Shown: positions 1-8,220 of the stretch, piece after piece
Numbering within the stretch: the first letter of the stretch is position 1
Layout of the letters: the number at the start of each line of letters is the position of its first letter
Position numbers and translations under genes: made by a program
From: Streptomyces capitiformicae
GTDB lineage: Bacteria; Actinomycetota; Actinomycetes; Streptomycetales; Streptomycetaceae
Reading direction: 5' to 3'
Assembly (NCBI RefSeq): GCF_002214185.1
Contig: NZ_CP022161.1
Span: 5,711,486 to 5,775,485, forward strand
Length of the DNA: 64,000 nucleotides
The notes under the pieces: model-generated
The model's input: the letters and a program-made list of their open reading frames with translations, nothing else
What the model was told of the DNA's origin: nothing
Database searches by the model: none

Positions 1-413
1 AGACGGGTCTGCTCGACGCCGAGCACCCCGGCGGCGTCGTCCCGGTAGCGGAATGCGCGGGTGAGCGTCGCGCGGCGCAGGTCCAGGGTGTGGCGGTAGC
101 CCATGAGGGCGTGGGTGTCCGGGGAGAACCACGGGCCCCATGCGCCCTCGGCGCGGCGCACACGGAACCGGAGGAACAGCCAGTTCGGGAGGTTGACCAG
201 GTCCTCATTCACCACCTGCCGCCCCGCCACGGTCGACTCCAGCCGATTGAAGCATCCGGCGACATAGGTACCCGGGCAGTGCACCAGGCCCGCCCGGGAC
301 TCGGGCACCGCGCCGCGCGTGGCGAAGTAGCCGTTGCCGAGCGTGCAGAGCGATTCACGCAACCGCTCCGCATCGGGGTCGTAGCCCTCCCACTGCCACA
401 TCCACTCCGACAT
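1..413 (-). CDS. GH65-type disaccharide phosphorylase, N-terminal part (runs off left edge)
   Basis: Only the first 137 residues are in the window. They match the N-terminal domain of glycoside hydrolase family 65 (maltose, trehalose or kojibiose phosphorylases): GNGYFATRGA at about residue 26, GCFNRLES at 53 and NLPNWLFLRF at 74. Family members split alpha-glucosidic disaccharides with phosphate to give beta-glucose 1-phosphate, saving the bond energy. The catalytic domain lies outside the window, so the substrate cannot be named. The ATG is preceded by GGGGAGG at a 7-base spacing, which fixes the start. It is probably cytoplasmic. It shares its orientation with the USP gene behind it. Confidence 0.85.
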   Translation of the reverse strand, partial: MSEWMWQWEGYDPDAERLRESLCTLGNGYFATRGAVPESRAGLVHCPGTYVAGCFNRLESTVAGRQVVNEDLVNLPNWLFLRFRVRRAEGAWGPWFSPDTHALMGYRHTLDLRRATLTRAFRYRDDAAGVLGVEQTR

Positions 414-469
414 CCGCCGCCCTCCCCTCTTCTCCACACGCCGTGGGAGCCTGGCCCGTGCAGCGAATC

Positions 470-1351
470 TCAGGCCCGCTGGGGGATGATGGCGACCGGG
501 CACTGGGAGTGGTGCAGCAGGGCGTGGGCGACCCTGCCGAGTTGCAGACCGAAGTGTCCGTGTCGGCGCAGAGCGCCGATGACGATCAGGTCGGCGTCGG
601 CCGATGCCTCCAGCAGGACGTGGTGGGCCAGACCTTCGACCGGTCGACGGTGCACCTCGACGCCGGGATGCTCCTGCACGGCCTCACGGAACGCGTCGGT
701 GAGGCGGTCCGAGGCCCTTTCTTCGTGCACCCCGGTGGCGACCACGATCAGAGGCTGGTCCTCCAGATGCCCGTGGGCCGGGCGGCGCCAGGCCCGTACG
801 GCCGTCAGGGCGCAGCCGCGCACCTCGGCCTCGCGGAGGGCGAACCGCACAGCGGCCGAGCCGTCGGTGGAGTCGCCGACGCCGACCACTACCCGGCCGA
901 AGGAGCCCTGTCGGTTGCGCTCCTCGCCGCGGACCACGACGACCGGGCACACGGCACGGGCGGCCACCGTGAGGCTGACCGATCCGAGCAGTATCCCGGC
1001 GACCCCGCCGCGGCCGCGGGAGCCGGTGACCAGGGCGAAGGATTCATGAGCCGCGTGCAGCAGCGTGGACACGGCGTCGTCGGGCAGTACGTCGCTGGAG
1101 ACCTTCACCTCTGGGTTGCGCAGCCGGGCGCGTTCGGCTGCGGACGCGGCGATGTGCTGGGCCATGACCTCTTCGGCCGGACGGTCGGTGCTGAAGGAGG
1201 GGCGGCCTGCCTCGTACCGTTCCCACAATGAGGCGTAGACGAGCCGCAGAGGCAGCCCGAGGCGCGCCGCCTCGTCCACCGCCCAGTCCACGGCCTGCAG
1301 GCTGGAATCCGATCCGTCGACTCCCACGACCAGCGGGAGCTCCATGGTCAC
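470..1351 (-). CDS. Tandem-domain universal stress protein (USP 1)
   Basis: A 293-residue protein with two UspA folds. Each begins with the usual strand and DGS loop (LVVGVDGSDSS; RVVVGVGDSTDG). Domain 1 has an intact ATP-binding G-2x-G-9x-G-S loop (GSRGRGGVAGILLGSVS). In domain 2 the loop is altered (GALRRHGHFGLQLGRVA), so only the first half looks able to bind ATP classically. USPs are cytoplasmic stress and dormancy proteins. The start is taken as GTG at 1351, where GGAGG lies 6 bases upstream and the product begins VTMELPLVVG like its paralogue near 8.2 kb. An ATG two codons in (1345) is the alternative. Confidence 0.9.
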   Translation of the reverse strand: MTMELPLVVGVDGSDSSLQAVDWAVDEAARLGLPLRLVYASLWERYEAGRPSFSTDRPAEEVMAQHIAASAAERARLRNPEVKVSSDVLPDDAVSTLLHAAHESFALVTGSRGRGGVAGILLGSVSLTVAARAVCPVVVVRGEERNRQGSFGRVVVGVGDSTDGSAAVRFALREAEVRGCALTAVRAWRRPAHGHLEDQPLIVVATGVHEERASDRLTDAFREAVQEHPGVEVHRRPVEGLAHHVLLEASADADLIVIGALRRHGHFGLQLGRVAHALLHHSQCPVAIIPQRA

Positions 1352-1624
1352 CACCGCCCTCCGGCCCGGCCACTGGCGCAAGCCCTTGTCAATACCGTCG
1401 CACCACTGAGGATGCGTCGCGACACATACACCGCTCTCGGAGAGAGACCCCACCTTTCGGAGGGAGACCTCACCCAGGTTGCACTGTGCCGATTTGCGAC
1501 GATTGTGGAGACATGTGGCCTGGAGAGTGAGCGGGGTGCCGCTCCTCGCAGCACCGCCACGCCGTCGCACCGGCGTGGTACGAGCCCGCTTCCGCTTCCA
1601 GGTCACGGTGAAGGGAAGGCGATT

Positions 1625-2083
1625 GTGGCTGCGAGGACCGGGATTTTCGGTGCCCTGACCAGGGAACATCGTGAGCAGCTCATGTCGCTCGCTCGTGAGG
1701 TGTCGTTCGCGACCGACGAGCGCATCTTCAACGAGGGCGGGAAAGCCGACCGCTTCTGGATCATCCACACGGGCACCGTCACACTTGACGTTCGCGTGCC
1801 CGGCCGCCGCGCAGCGGTCATCGAGAGTCTCGGTGCCGGGGATCTGCTGGGCTGGTCCTGGCTGGTTCCTCCCCGTCACTGGCACATGGGCGCCCAGGCT
1901 GCCAGCCCGGTACGCGCCTACGAGTTCGAGGCCGCTGCGATCCGTGAGCTGTGCGGGAAGGACCCGGAGCTGGATCACGCGCTGTTGACCTATGTCGTCG
2001 GCGTGATCGCGGACCGGCTCAGGTCTGCCCGGGTGCGGCTGCTCGACCTGTACGCGCCCCACGGCGCCGGCGAGGTGCCCTGA
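1625..2083 (+). CDS. Stand-alone cyclic-nucleotide-binding-domain protein
   Basis: A 152-residue Crp-like sensor domain. It shows the leading helix (TGIFGALTREHREQL), the jelly-roll strands (ERIFNEGGKADRFWII), GDLLGWSW in the phosphate-binding-cassette region, and a C-terminal helix. No helix-turn-helix follows, so it is not a complete Crp-type transcription factor. Such lone domains in actinobacterial stress clusters have no settled role. The GTG start is chosen because GGAAGG lies 5 bases upstream; the open frame extends further upstream without family resemblance. It diverges from USP 1 across about 270 bases. Confidence 0.7.
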   Translation: MAARTGIFGALTREHREQLMSLAREVSFATDERIFNEGGKADRFWIIHTGTVTLDVRVPGRRAAVIESLGAGDLLGWSWLVPPRHWHMGAQAASPVRAYEFEAAAIRELCGKDPELDHALLTYVVGVIADRLRSARVRLLDLYAPHGAGEVP

Positions 2084-2108
2084 TCGAGGCGAGACGAGGA
2101 GGCTCTGA

Positions 2109-2237
2109 CACATCCGCGACACCTCGCTCATCTCGGTCGCCGTGCGCCTCGTGCGCGCCGTGGAGGGCGTCGTGGACGTTCAGCCGCAGCTCACCGGCCA
2201 TTCAGCTGATCGGGACACGCCCGGGGAGACTCAGTGA
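2109..2237 (+). pseudogene. Remnant of the C-terminus of a CBS-BON protein
   Basis: The frame reads RDTSLISVAVRLVRAVEGVV then DVQPQLTG and stops at TGA 2235-2237. This is the usual C-terminal BON region of Streptomyces CBS-BON proteins; compare the end of the intact gene at 3593-4270. There is no CBS domain and no plausible start upstream, so this is a truncated relic. It lies just after the cyclic-nucleotide-binding gene in the same direction. Confidence 0.6.
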
Positions 2238-2301
2238 TCCGGGTGGGAAGCGCGGCGGCCGTCGGTTGCAGTCCCTCAGCCGGTCGGGGCCGGATGGCAG
2301 G

Positions 2302-2520
2302 TCAGGGCTGGATATCGAGTACGTCCGACACCGGGCGGCGCGGTGTGCCGGGGCCATTGGGGCCGTATCCCAGGCGCAGGAGCATCTGGGCGTAGCCCGC
2401 CCCGGTCATCACGTCGCGCAGCGGCCGGCGCAGGTCGGTCCGTTCGAGGGGCTGGGTGGCGAAGGAGCCGGACACACACTCAAGGGTGGCCAGCAGCAGC
2501 ACACTCTTCGGTGGCCGTTG
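2302..2520 (-). pseudogene. Remnant of the C-terminus of a nitroreductase-family protein
   Basis: About 70 residues are recognisable, from VLLLATLECVSGSF through FATQPLERTDLRRPLRDV to the end ADVLDIQP-like (SDVLDIQP) and a stop. This resembles the C-terminal third of Acg-like nitroreductases that sit beside USP genes in actinobacterial dormancy regulons. The N-terminal FMN-binding part is missing; upstream lies the end of the DUF1918/HTH gene. Family assignment rests on pattern recognition only. Confidence 0.55.
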
Positions 2521-2524
2521 CCGC

Positions 2525-3448
2525 CTACTGGTCGGCCGGAGTGATGCGGCGGCCTGTGAGGCTCGTGGGCCGGATCGACACCCACATGTCGCGTTCACCG
2601 CCCGCCCATGGCGTGGTGTGAGCGCGCTGGGTGAGCCCGCGCACGGCGTCGGGCTCCGTGACGACGCTCGCGGGGCCGACTGCGAGCACACTCCAGCCCT
2701 GGCTCATCGCCTCGTCCACGTGGTCGACCTCGAAGGCGACCTCCGTGCCGACAGCCGCCGCGGGCACGGAGTCGGGCGCGGTCCGGAAGGCGATCGCGTC
2801 GTCCACGACTTCGTAGTTGACCGGGACGACCGCGGGGCGGCCGTCTGGCGTCGACGCGGCGATGCGACCCACGCCGTGCGTGGACAGCAGGTGGCGGCAT
2901 TCCTCCGGGCTGAGGTCCCGCAGCTGCGGATGCAGCAGTGCGTGACCCTGACCGGGTGGCAGGTCGACCCCTGCCCCGCGCAGGGCCGTGGCGGTGGTGC
3001 CCAACGCGTCGGCCAGCCTGAGGAGAGTCGCCACGGTCGGGTCAGCCGGCTGTTCCTCCAGGTACGCCAGGTAGTCCGGCGACATTCGGGCGCGGCGGGC
3101 CGTTTCCTCCCGGCTGAGCCCGTGCCTCCGGCGTTCGACGGCCACGCGCCGGCCGATGTCGCCGGGGTTGGGTGTCCCGGCCGGCGGAGCGATCGCGGAC
3201 ACGGCCTGCGCCTCGCCCGTGTCCGGCTGGGAAGACCCGCGGGTGGTCCCGGGCTGCCCGTGCTCCACATGCCGGATGTGTGCGTCGGGCCCGGGGAACA
3301 CGAGCGTCACCTCGTCCGTGTCCGACCAGCGCACGTCGTAGGGGGGCGTTCCGTCCTCATGGTGGAGTCCGACGATCTCGCCGTCGCGCCTGGTCGCGCC
3401 GGTCTTCTGGCTTTCGATGACGAGTTGGTCGCCGAGGTGAGCTCGCAT
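2525..3448 (-). CDS. DUF1918 - XRE helix-turn-helix - PNPOx-like flavin-binding fusion protein
   Basis: A 307-residue, three-part protein. Residues 1-60 are a DUF1918 domain (MRAHLGDQLVIESQ; DVRWSDTDEVTLVFPGPDA). Residues about 95-150 form an XRE-type helix-turn-helix (GLSREETARRARMSPDYLAYLE). Residues about 170-300 are a pyridoxamine-5'-phosphate-oxidase-like split barrel (VGRIAASTPDGRPAVVPVNY), a fold that binds flavin or F420. This suggests a redox- or cofactor-sensing DNA-binding protein, which is inference. The ATG at 3448 has GAGGAG upstream and begins exactly at the DUF1918 consensus. It diverges from the CBS-BON gene across a DevR-like palindrome. Its stop lies next to the nitroreductase relic. 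Confidence 0.85.
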   Translation of the reverse strand: MRAHLGDQLVIESQKTGATRRDGEIVGLHHEDGTPPYDVRWSDTDEVTLVFPGPDAHIRHVEHGQPGTTRGSSQPDTGEAQAVSAIAPPAGTPNPGDIGRRVAVERRRHGLSREETARRARMSPDYLAYLEEQPADPTVATLLRLADALGTTATALRGAGVDLPPGQGHALLHPQLRDLSPEECRHLLSTHGVGRIAASTPDGRPAVVPVNYEVVDDAIAFRTAPDSVPAAAVGTEVAFEVDHVDEAMSQGWSVLAVGPASVVTEPDAVRGLTQRAHTTPWAGGERDMWVSIRPTSLTGRRITPADQ

Positions 3449-3512
3449 GATCGCCGCCCTCTCCTCAGAATGGTGCTGTATCCAACGTGCCACGCGCGAC
3501 ACGCCGCCGCAT

Positions 3513-3526
3513 GGGACGACCGGCCC
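3513..3526. promoter_or_regulatory. DevR/DosR(OsdR)-like palindrome
   Basis: The 14-mer GGGACGACCGGCCC fits GGGNC-N4-GNCCC, the core of DevR/DosR-type boxes in actinobacterial hypoxia/dormancy regulons. It lies between the divergent starts at 3448 and 3593, about 65 bases from each. The motif is GC-rich and could arise by chance in this genome. Confidence 0.45.
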
Positions 3527-3592
3527 GCATCCGCAGGGACGGGCTGAACCGACTGGATGTCAAGCGGTCACAACCCGGACGGGAGAGGCGAC

Positions 3593-4270
3593 ATGCAGCA
3601 CCGAACGGTCGCGGAGCTTATGACCCGAGACGTCGTCAAGGCGCGGCGCGACCTGCCGTTCAAGGAGATCGTCAGGCTGCTGACGGACAACGACGTCACC
3701 GCTGTGCCCGTGGTGGACGACCGGGACCGCCCCATGGGTGTGGTGTCCGAGGCGGACCTGCTGCGCAAGAGCGCCGACCAGGCCGACCCGTCGGGCAGGG
3801 TCCCTGTTCCGCACCTGGAGGCATGGGAGCGGGCCAAGGCCGAGGGCTCCCGCGCCGAGGAACTGATGTCGGCTCCCGCCGTGTGCGCGCGGCCGGAGTG
3901 GAGCGTGGTGGAGGCCGCCCGCCTGATGGAGGCCCAGCACGTCAAGCGGCTGCCCGTCGTCGACGAGACGGACAGGCTGCTGGGCATCGTCAGCCGACGG
4001 GACTTGCTGCGGATCTTTCTGCGCCGTGACGACGCGATCCGCGACGAGATCACCGAGGATGTGCTGCGACGCACGATGAGGCTTGCTCCCTCGGAGGTGA
4101 CGGTCGAGGTGCGCGACGGGCGGGTCGACCTCAGGGGCTCGGTCGAGTTCAGGAGTCTGATCCCCGTCATCGAGCGGCTGTGCCGGAGCGTCGACGGCGT
4201 GGTCTCGGTCGCCGAGCACCTCGCGTACCGGACCGACGACGCCCAGCGGTTCCCGACCACTGCCACCTGA
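3593..4270 (+). CDS. CBS-pair plus BON domain protein
   Basis: A 225-residue protein. CBS repeats lie at about residues 5-70 (VAELMTRDVV; VTAVPVVDDRDRPMGVVSEADLL) and 85-150 (AEELMSAPAVCARP; LPVVDETDRLLGIVSRRDLLRIF). A BON domain follows at about 155-220 (VTVEVRDGRVDLRGSVEFRS). CBS pairs bind adenosine nucleotides as energy sensors. BON domains bind hydrophobic ligands or membranes. The architecture is common in Streptomyces stress islands but its target is unknown. The ATG at 3593 follows GGGAGAGG. It is probably controlled from the palindrome at 3513. Confidence 0.9.
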   Translation: MQHRTVAELMTRDVVKARRDLPFKEIVRLLTDNDVTAVPVVDDRDRPMGVVSEADLLRKSADQADPSGRVPVPHLEAWERAKAEGSRAEELMSAPAVCARPEWSVVEAARLMEAQHVKRLPVVDETDRLLGIVSRRDLLRIFLRRDDAIRDEITEDVLRRTMRLAPSEVTVEVRDGRVDLRGSVEFRSLIPVIERLCRSVDGVVSVAEHLAYRTDDAQRFPTTAT

Positions 4271-4314
4271 AGGGACCGTCGGAGCCGGCGGCTGGGAGAC
4301 ACGCGGGACCGTGG

Positions 4315-4351
4315 CCGTGCGAGGCCGACGGAGCCGACGGCCCTCGCACGG
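4315..4351. terminator. Bidirectional hairpin between convergent genes
   Basis: A perfect 10-bp stem, CCGTGCGAGG with CCTCGCACGG, lies between the convergent CBS-BON and hsp20 genes (stops at 4270 and 4414). The loop adds a short GC inner stem. It has no T-run, as is usual for Streptomyces terminators. Confidence 0.6.
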
Positions 4352-4413
4352 AGGGAACGGGCACTCGCCTGCCGAACCCGGTAGTTGGCCCCGGTGGACG
4401 GCCCCACCCCGGC

Positions 4414-4872
4414 TCAGCCCGTGATCTCGATGCGGTGCGCCTTCCCCGTCTCGGTTTTCGGGACACGCACCGTGAGGACTCCGCTCGCCAGGTCCGCGCT
4501 GATGTGCTCCGTGTCGGAGTTCGGCGGCAGAGTCGTGCGGAAGTCGAACTTCCCCATGCGGCGGGTGTGCCTGCGGACCACCCCGGTTTGTTCCTTCTCC
4601 TTGATCTCACCGCGGATGTCGAGCTCACCCTCACCGACCTCCACGGTGATCTGGTCCTTGTCCACGCCGGGAAGCTCCAGTTCCACCAGGTAAGCGTCCT
4701 CGGCGTCCACGACATCGGCCAGCGGCGCCCACGGCTCGGCCGTGGAGAACTCGGGGTAACCGCCGATGGGAAAGACAGCGTGCATGAGCTGGTCCATCCG
4801 GGTACGGAGATCGTCCAGCTCATGCAGGGCCGCCGAGAGCCCACCTCTGCTGTGATGTGCGTGATGTGTCAT
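4414..4872 (-). CDS. Hsp20/alpha-crystallin small heat-shock protein (copy 1)
   Basis: A 152-residue small heat-shock protein. After a His-rich start comes an alpha-crystallin domain at about 47-145, with ELELPGVDKDQITVEVGEGE, the GVLTVRVPK strand motif and an IEITG end that can serve as the C-terminal IxI-like anchor. These chaperones hold unfolding proteins in large oligomers in the cytoplasm. AAGGAGGA is well placed before the ATG at 4872. It is the last gene of a leftward group with DUF1876 (36 bases upstream) and pncB, so it is probably co-transcribed from 7242 or from pncB. Confidence 0.93.
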   Translation of the reverse strand: MTHHAHHSRGGLSAALHELDDLRTRMDQLMHAVFPIGGYPEFSTAEPWAPLADVVDAEDAYLVELELPGVDKDQITVEVGEGELDIRGEIKEKEQTGVVRRHTRRMGKFDFRTTLPPNSDTEHISADLASGVLTVRVPKTETGKAHRIEITG

Positions 4873-4907
4873 GAGTGATCCTCCTTGACTCGGTGTGCCG
4901 CCGTCGG

Positions 4908-5195
4908 TCATATGGGCCATCCGGCGACCTGACGGGCGCTCGGCCGGGGCGCGCCCACGCCCTCGATGTCGCGCTCGGCGATGTTCAGCAGCTGTTGCGC
5001 GAGGTCGTTCATGGCCCGGCCTGCCGCCAGTTCGTCGCCGATCTCGGGCACGTTGGTGTCCGCCGGGTGGCAGTGCGCGGTTCCGTTCCCGGTGAGCGCC
5101 GTGGTGCCGGTGTCCAGCACCACGTGTGCCTTGGTGGTTCCGTCGTCGTCTTCGAAGAGGTGGAGCCGAACCTTCCACTCCGCCGTGTGCGGCAT
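4908..5195 (-). CDS. DUF1876 family protein
   Basis: A 95-residue protein that follows the DUF1876 pattern: EWKVRLHLFEDDDGTTKAHV at the start, TALTGNGTAHC, IGDELAAGRAMNDLAQQLL and IEGVGAP near the end. The fold resembles a double-stranded-RNA-binding domain (family knowledge), but no function is established. The ATG at 5195 has GAGGAG upstream. It lies 10 bases after pncB and 36 before hsp20 in the same direction, a repeated association in Streptomyces stress clusters. Confidence 0.85.
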   Translation of the reverse strand: MPHTAEWKVRLHLFEDDDGTTKAHVVLDTGTTALTGNGTAHCHPADTNVPEIGDELAAGRAMNDLAQQLLNIAERDIEGVGAPRPSARQVAGWPI

Positions 5196-5205
5196 TGTTT
5201 TCTCC

Positions 5206-6597
5206 TCACCTCGATACGGATCCATGCGGTCCGGACACGGTTCGTTCTGGGACCGAGGACCGTGCGGACGCCGCTGCCGTCTGCTCCTCGATGTGGCGCC
5301 GGACGCGGGCGGCGAGGGCGCTGAGCCGCTCGGAGGCCGTCGCCCGAGGCGCGACCGGCGCTCGGATCCGTCGGGCCGGCGACGGCAGCCGACCGAGGTC
5401 CGCCGTGAATCTCTCCCGGCACTCGTTGAGCGTGGGCCTGGTGCCGGTGCGTTGCCCGCCCCGCATCACCGTCTCCAACAACGGCCTGCCACCTTCGGGG
5501 GGGTGCTCTTCGGCCAGACCGATCACGTCGGCGTATCCGGGGCAGCGGAACACCTGCTTGGGACCGGGTGCCGTCACTTTCGCCGACGACAGCTTCATCA
5601 CCGGTCGACCGTCGTACTCCACCATCTTGTACGCCGAGTCCAGATACGGTGCGTCGGCCGAGACCCCGACGCGGGTGCCGACGGCGTAGGTGTCGATCGG
5701 CGCTCCCGAGCGGATCAGGTCGTCCAGCGCGTACTCGTCGAGACCGCCGCTGGCGACGATCCGCACCTCCGGCAGGCCCGCTTCGTCGAGGACGGACCGT
5801 GCCCGTACCGCCAGCGCCCCGAGGTCGCCGCTGTCCAGCCGTACGGCGGAGCCGGGCCCGCGATCCAGGTCCCGCAGGACGCGCGCGGCGACGCGGACGC
5901 CCTCCTCGGTGTCGTAGGTGTCCACCAGCAAGGTCACCGGCCCCGGGTGCGACCGCGCGAAAGCGCGGAAAGCATCTTCCTCCGTTGCGAACGCCTCCAC
6001 GAAGGAGTGAGCCATCGTGCCGACGGCAGGGATGCCCAGGGCGGTGGCCGCGGCCACGTTGCTGGTTCCGGCGAAGCCGACCATCGCGCCGAGGCGGGCG
6101 GCCTGGAATCCGGCCTGCGGACCGTGGGTCCGCCGTAGGGAGAAGTCCACGACCGTATGCCCTGCCGCCGCGAGGACGCACCGTGCAGCCTTCGAGGCGA
6201 TGGCGGTCTGGTGGCTGAGCTGGTTGAGCACGTACGTTTCGGCCAGCTGCGCCTGCGGGAGAGGCGCGGTCACCTCCAGCAGCGGTTCTCCCGCCAGCAT
6301 GATCCGTCCCTCCGGCACCGCCCGCACGTCGCCGGTGAACTCCAGGCCGAGCAGGGGCTGAAGATCCCGCCGCGGCCGATGCACCGCGGACGCGAAGGCG
6401 TCGACGTCCTCGGGACCGACATGAAGGCCGGACAGATAGTCCAGGACCGACTCCAGCCCCGCAGCGACCAGGAAGCCGCGCTCGGGAGGCAGGTCGCGAA
6501 CGAAGAGGCTGAACGTCGCGGGGCCGTTCATGCCCTCCTGGAGGTAGGACATGGCCATCGTGACTTCGTACAGATCGGTGGTCGTCGCATCGGACAT
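5206..6597 (-). CDS. pncB: Nicotinate phosphoribosyltransferase
   Basis: A 463-residue enzyme of the Preiss-Handler pathway. It makes nicotinate mononucleotide from nicotinate and PRPP, coupled to ATP, and so feeds NAD salvage. Visible family marks are TTDLYEVTMAMSYLQEGM at the start, SLRRTHGPQAGFQAARLGA with the phosphorylatable His region, GTSNVAAA, and VRLDSGDLGALA in the phosphate-binding part. Length is typical. The last 60 residues are a Ser/Arg-rich tail. It is the second gene of the leftward membrane protein-pncB-DUF1876-hsp20 group. Placement of an NAD-salvage enzyme with chaperones suggests a stress or dormancy isozyme (inference). Confidence 0.93.
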   Translation of the reverse strand: MSDATTTDLYEVTMAMSYLQEGMNGPATFSLFVRDLPPERGFLVAAGLESVLDYLSGLHVGPEDVDAFASAVHRPRRDLQPLLGLEFTGDVRAVPEGRIMLAGEPLLEVTAPLPQAQLAETYVLNQLSHQTAIASKAARCVLAAAGHTVVDFSLRRTHGPQAGFQAARLGAMVGFAGTSNVAAATALGIPAVGTMAHSFVEAFATEEDAFRAFARSHPGPVTLLVDTYDTEEGVRVAARVLRDLDRGPGSAVRLDSGDLGALAVRARSVLDEAGLPEVRIVASGGLDEYALDDLIRSGAPIDTYAVGTRVGVSADAPYLDSAYKMVEYDGRPVMKLSSAKVTAPGPKQVFRCPGYADVIGLAEEHPPEGGRPLLETVMRGGQRTGTRPTLNECRERFTADLGRLPSPARRIRAPVAPRATASERLSALAARVRRHIEEQTAAASARSSVPERTVSGPHGSVSR

Positions 6598-6636
6598 CGG
6601 CGTCGCCTCCTCGGCTCCCGTCCGGGTTTCCCCCCG

Positions 6637-7242
6637 TCACCGGCGGAAGCGCCCGGACCACAGGGGCTCGACCAAGTCCCACTCGGCGTCCCACTGTGCG
6701 TACCTTCTCCGGTCCAGCACATGGCGCATGCCTGCCCGCGCCGCGAAGAACCCGGCGCCCACACCGACCGCGGCCATACCGCCCACGAACCAGCCGGTGG
6801 TCGTCGCGTTGAGCTCGCTCATCGGCGGACTGGTGAGGCCGCCGTCCCGGTCCACCCACACCCGCACGGTGGCGCCCTTCGGCGTTCCCGACTTCACGAG
6901 GGTCGTCCCCGTCCGCACCGTGCCGTTGTCGTCGGTCCAGCGGACCTGCGCCTGTTGCTTCCCATCTGTGGTGACGCCCTTGACGTCCGACGTGAGTCGG
7001 GCAGTGACGTCCTGCCGCTGCGCCGACTGGGCTTGCACGGTGCGCATCGACGACTCGTACGCCGTCGTTCCCGCGCTGAGCGCGGCCACCGGCAGGCCAA
7101 GGACGAGGACCAGCATCAACAAGCCGCGGAACCAGGACTCGAACTTGTCGGACGTACGTCGCAGAGGGTTCGTCCCCTTTGACGCATGGTCCTGGCGCGG
7201 CGGGGGCGGACCGGACGCGTGCGGCGGATTCTGTGCACTCAT
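6637..7242 (-). CDS. Rv1733c-type two-helix membrane protein
   Basis: A 201-residue protein with a Pro-rich N-terminus, a membrane helix at about 41-60 (GLLMLVLVLGLPVAALSAG), an extracytoplasmic middle part (QVRWTDDNGTVRTGTTLV; GATVRVWVDRDG) and a second helix at about 145-168. This layout is that of the Rv1733c family, whose mycobacterial founder belongs to the DosR dormancy regulon. Biochemical role unknown. The ATG at 7242 follows GGAGG. It is likely the first gene of the operon continuing to pncB, DUF1876 and hsp20. A DevR-like palindrome lies about 80 bases upstream. Confidence 0.8.
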   Translation of the reverse strand: MSAQNPPHASGPPPPRQDHASKGTNPLRRTSDKFESWFRGLLMLVLVLGLPVAALSAGTTAYESSMRTVQAQSAQRQDVTARLTSDVKGVTTDGKQQAQVRWTDDNGTVRTGTTLVKSGTPKGATVRVWVDRDGGLTSPPMSELNATTTGWFVGGMAAVGVGAGFFAARAGMRHVLDRRRYAQWDAEWDLVEPLWSGRFRR

Positions 7243-7322
7243 GACTCGGCCTCCAGCAAGTCGCTGGTCCGTTGCCCCCACCACTTTGTCCCATCATCGG
7301 ACGGGACCCGGCTCCGGTCGTG

Positions 7323-7336
7323 GGGCCGAACGTCCC
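7323..7336. promoter_or_regulatory. DevR/DosR(OsdR)-like palindrome before the pncB-hsp20 operon
   Basis: GGGCCGAACGTCCC is a full match to GGGNC-N4-GNCCC. It lies in the 156-base gap between the start of the Rv1733c-type gene (7242, leftward) and the end of the next USP gene (7399), so the leftward operon is its only likely target. Confidence 0.5.
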
Positions 7337-7398
7337 TGCGGGGACGACTTCCGACCCCCGTAGTGACCGACCGTCGACGTCCGTCGCCGCCCGTCCGG

Positions 7399-8220
7399 TC
7401 ATATCCGGGGAACGACCGCGATCGGGCAGGGCGCGTGATGCAGTACCGCATGGTTGATCAATCCCAGTTGCAGGCCCAGGTGCCCCTGTCGTCTGCGGGC
7501 GCCGACGACCAGCAGGTCCGCCTCGGAGGCCGCCTCCAACAGGGCCTGGCGTGCCGGGCCCTCGATCACCAACCGGCTCACCGGGGCGTCGCGGTACCGC
7601 TCCGACGCGCCGCGCAGGGCGTCGTCCAGCACCTGGGCCGGCGGACGGCGGTGGGCCTCCAGGGCGTACCAAGACGGGGCTTGAGGTGTGGTGAAAGCAC
7701 CGAGCGGTGCGCTCCAGGCGTGCACCGCCACCAGCCGGCAGTGCCGTACATGGGCCTCGCGGAACGCGAACTGCACGGCCGTGCCGCTGCCCTCTCCCTC
7801 CTCGACACCGACGACGACGCTCCCGAACCGGCCATCCCGGTGCTCTGCCGCGCCGCGCACCACGACGACCGGGCAGTCCGCTCGCGCCGCCACGGCGAGG
7901 CTGACCGACCCCAGGAGCATTCCGGCGAGGTCTCCGAACCCTCTGGATCCCAGCACCAGCGCAAAGGCGTTACGCCCTATGTCGACCAGGGCGGCGGTCG
8001 CGTCCTCGTGCAGCACCTCGCTCGACAGCCGTACCGTGGGAGCACATGCCCTGACACGTTCCGAGGCGGAGTCGATCACGTCGTACGCCTCGTGGTTCCG
8101 CGCCGCCGCGTGCAGGAGGTGGAGCGGCACGCCGTGCCGGGCGGCTTCGTCGGCGGCCCAGTCGACCGCCTCCAGGCTCGCCTCGGACCCGTCGATGCCG
8201 ACCACCAGGGGAATCGTCAC
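7399..8220 (-). CDS. Tandem-domain universal stress protein (USP 2)
   Basis: A 273-residue tandem UspA protein. Domain 1 begins VTIPLVVGIDGSEAS and keeps the ATP loop GSRGFGDLAGMLLGSVS. Domain 2 begins SVVVGVEEGEGS and ends in a loop lacking the classical spacing (GARRRQGHLGLQLGLIN). The start is GTG at 8220 with GAGGAG upstream. This gene and the adjoining 200 bases of upstream DNA have a clear second copy at 21595-22575. There the same gene is a pseudogene, while the divergent partner lost here is intact. Confidence 0.92.
   Translation of the reverse strand: MTIPLVVGIDGSEASLEAVDWAADEAARHGVPLHLLHAAARNHEAYDVIDSASERVRACAPTVRLSSEVLHEDATAALVDIGRNAFALVLGSRGFGDLAGMLLGSVSLAVAARADCPVVVVRGAAEHRDGRFGSVVVGVEEGEGSGTAVQFAFREAHVRHCRLVAVHAWSAPLGAFTTPQAPSWYALEAHRRPPAQVLDDALRGASERYRDAPVSRLVIEGPARQALLEAASEADLLVVGARRRQGHLGLQLGLINHAVLHHAPCPIAVVPRI

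Noticed and set aside
5009..7672. Long minus-strand frame overlapping pncB in another phase
   Set aside because: pncB occupies the same strand with full family motifs and correct ribosome site; the other phase is Arg/Gly-rich noise.
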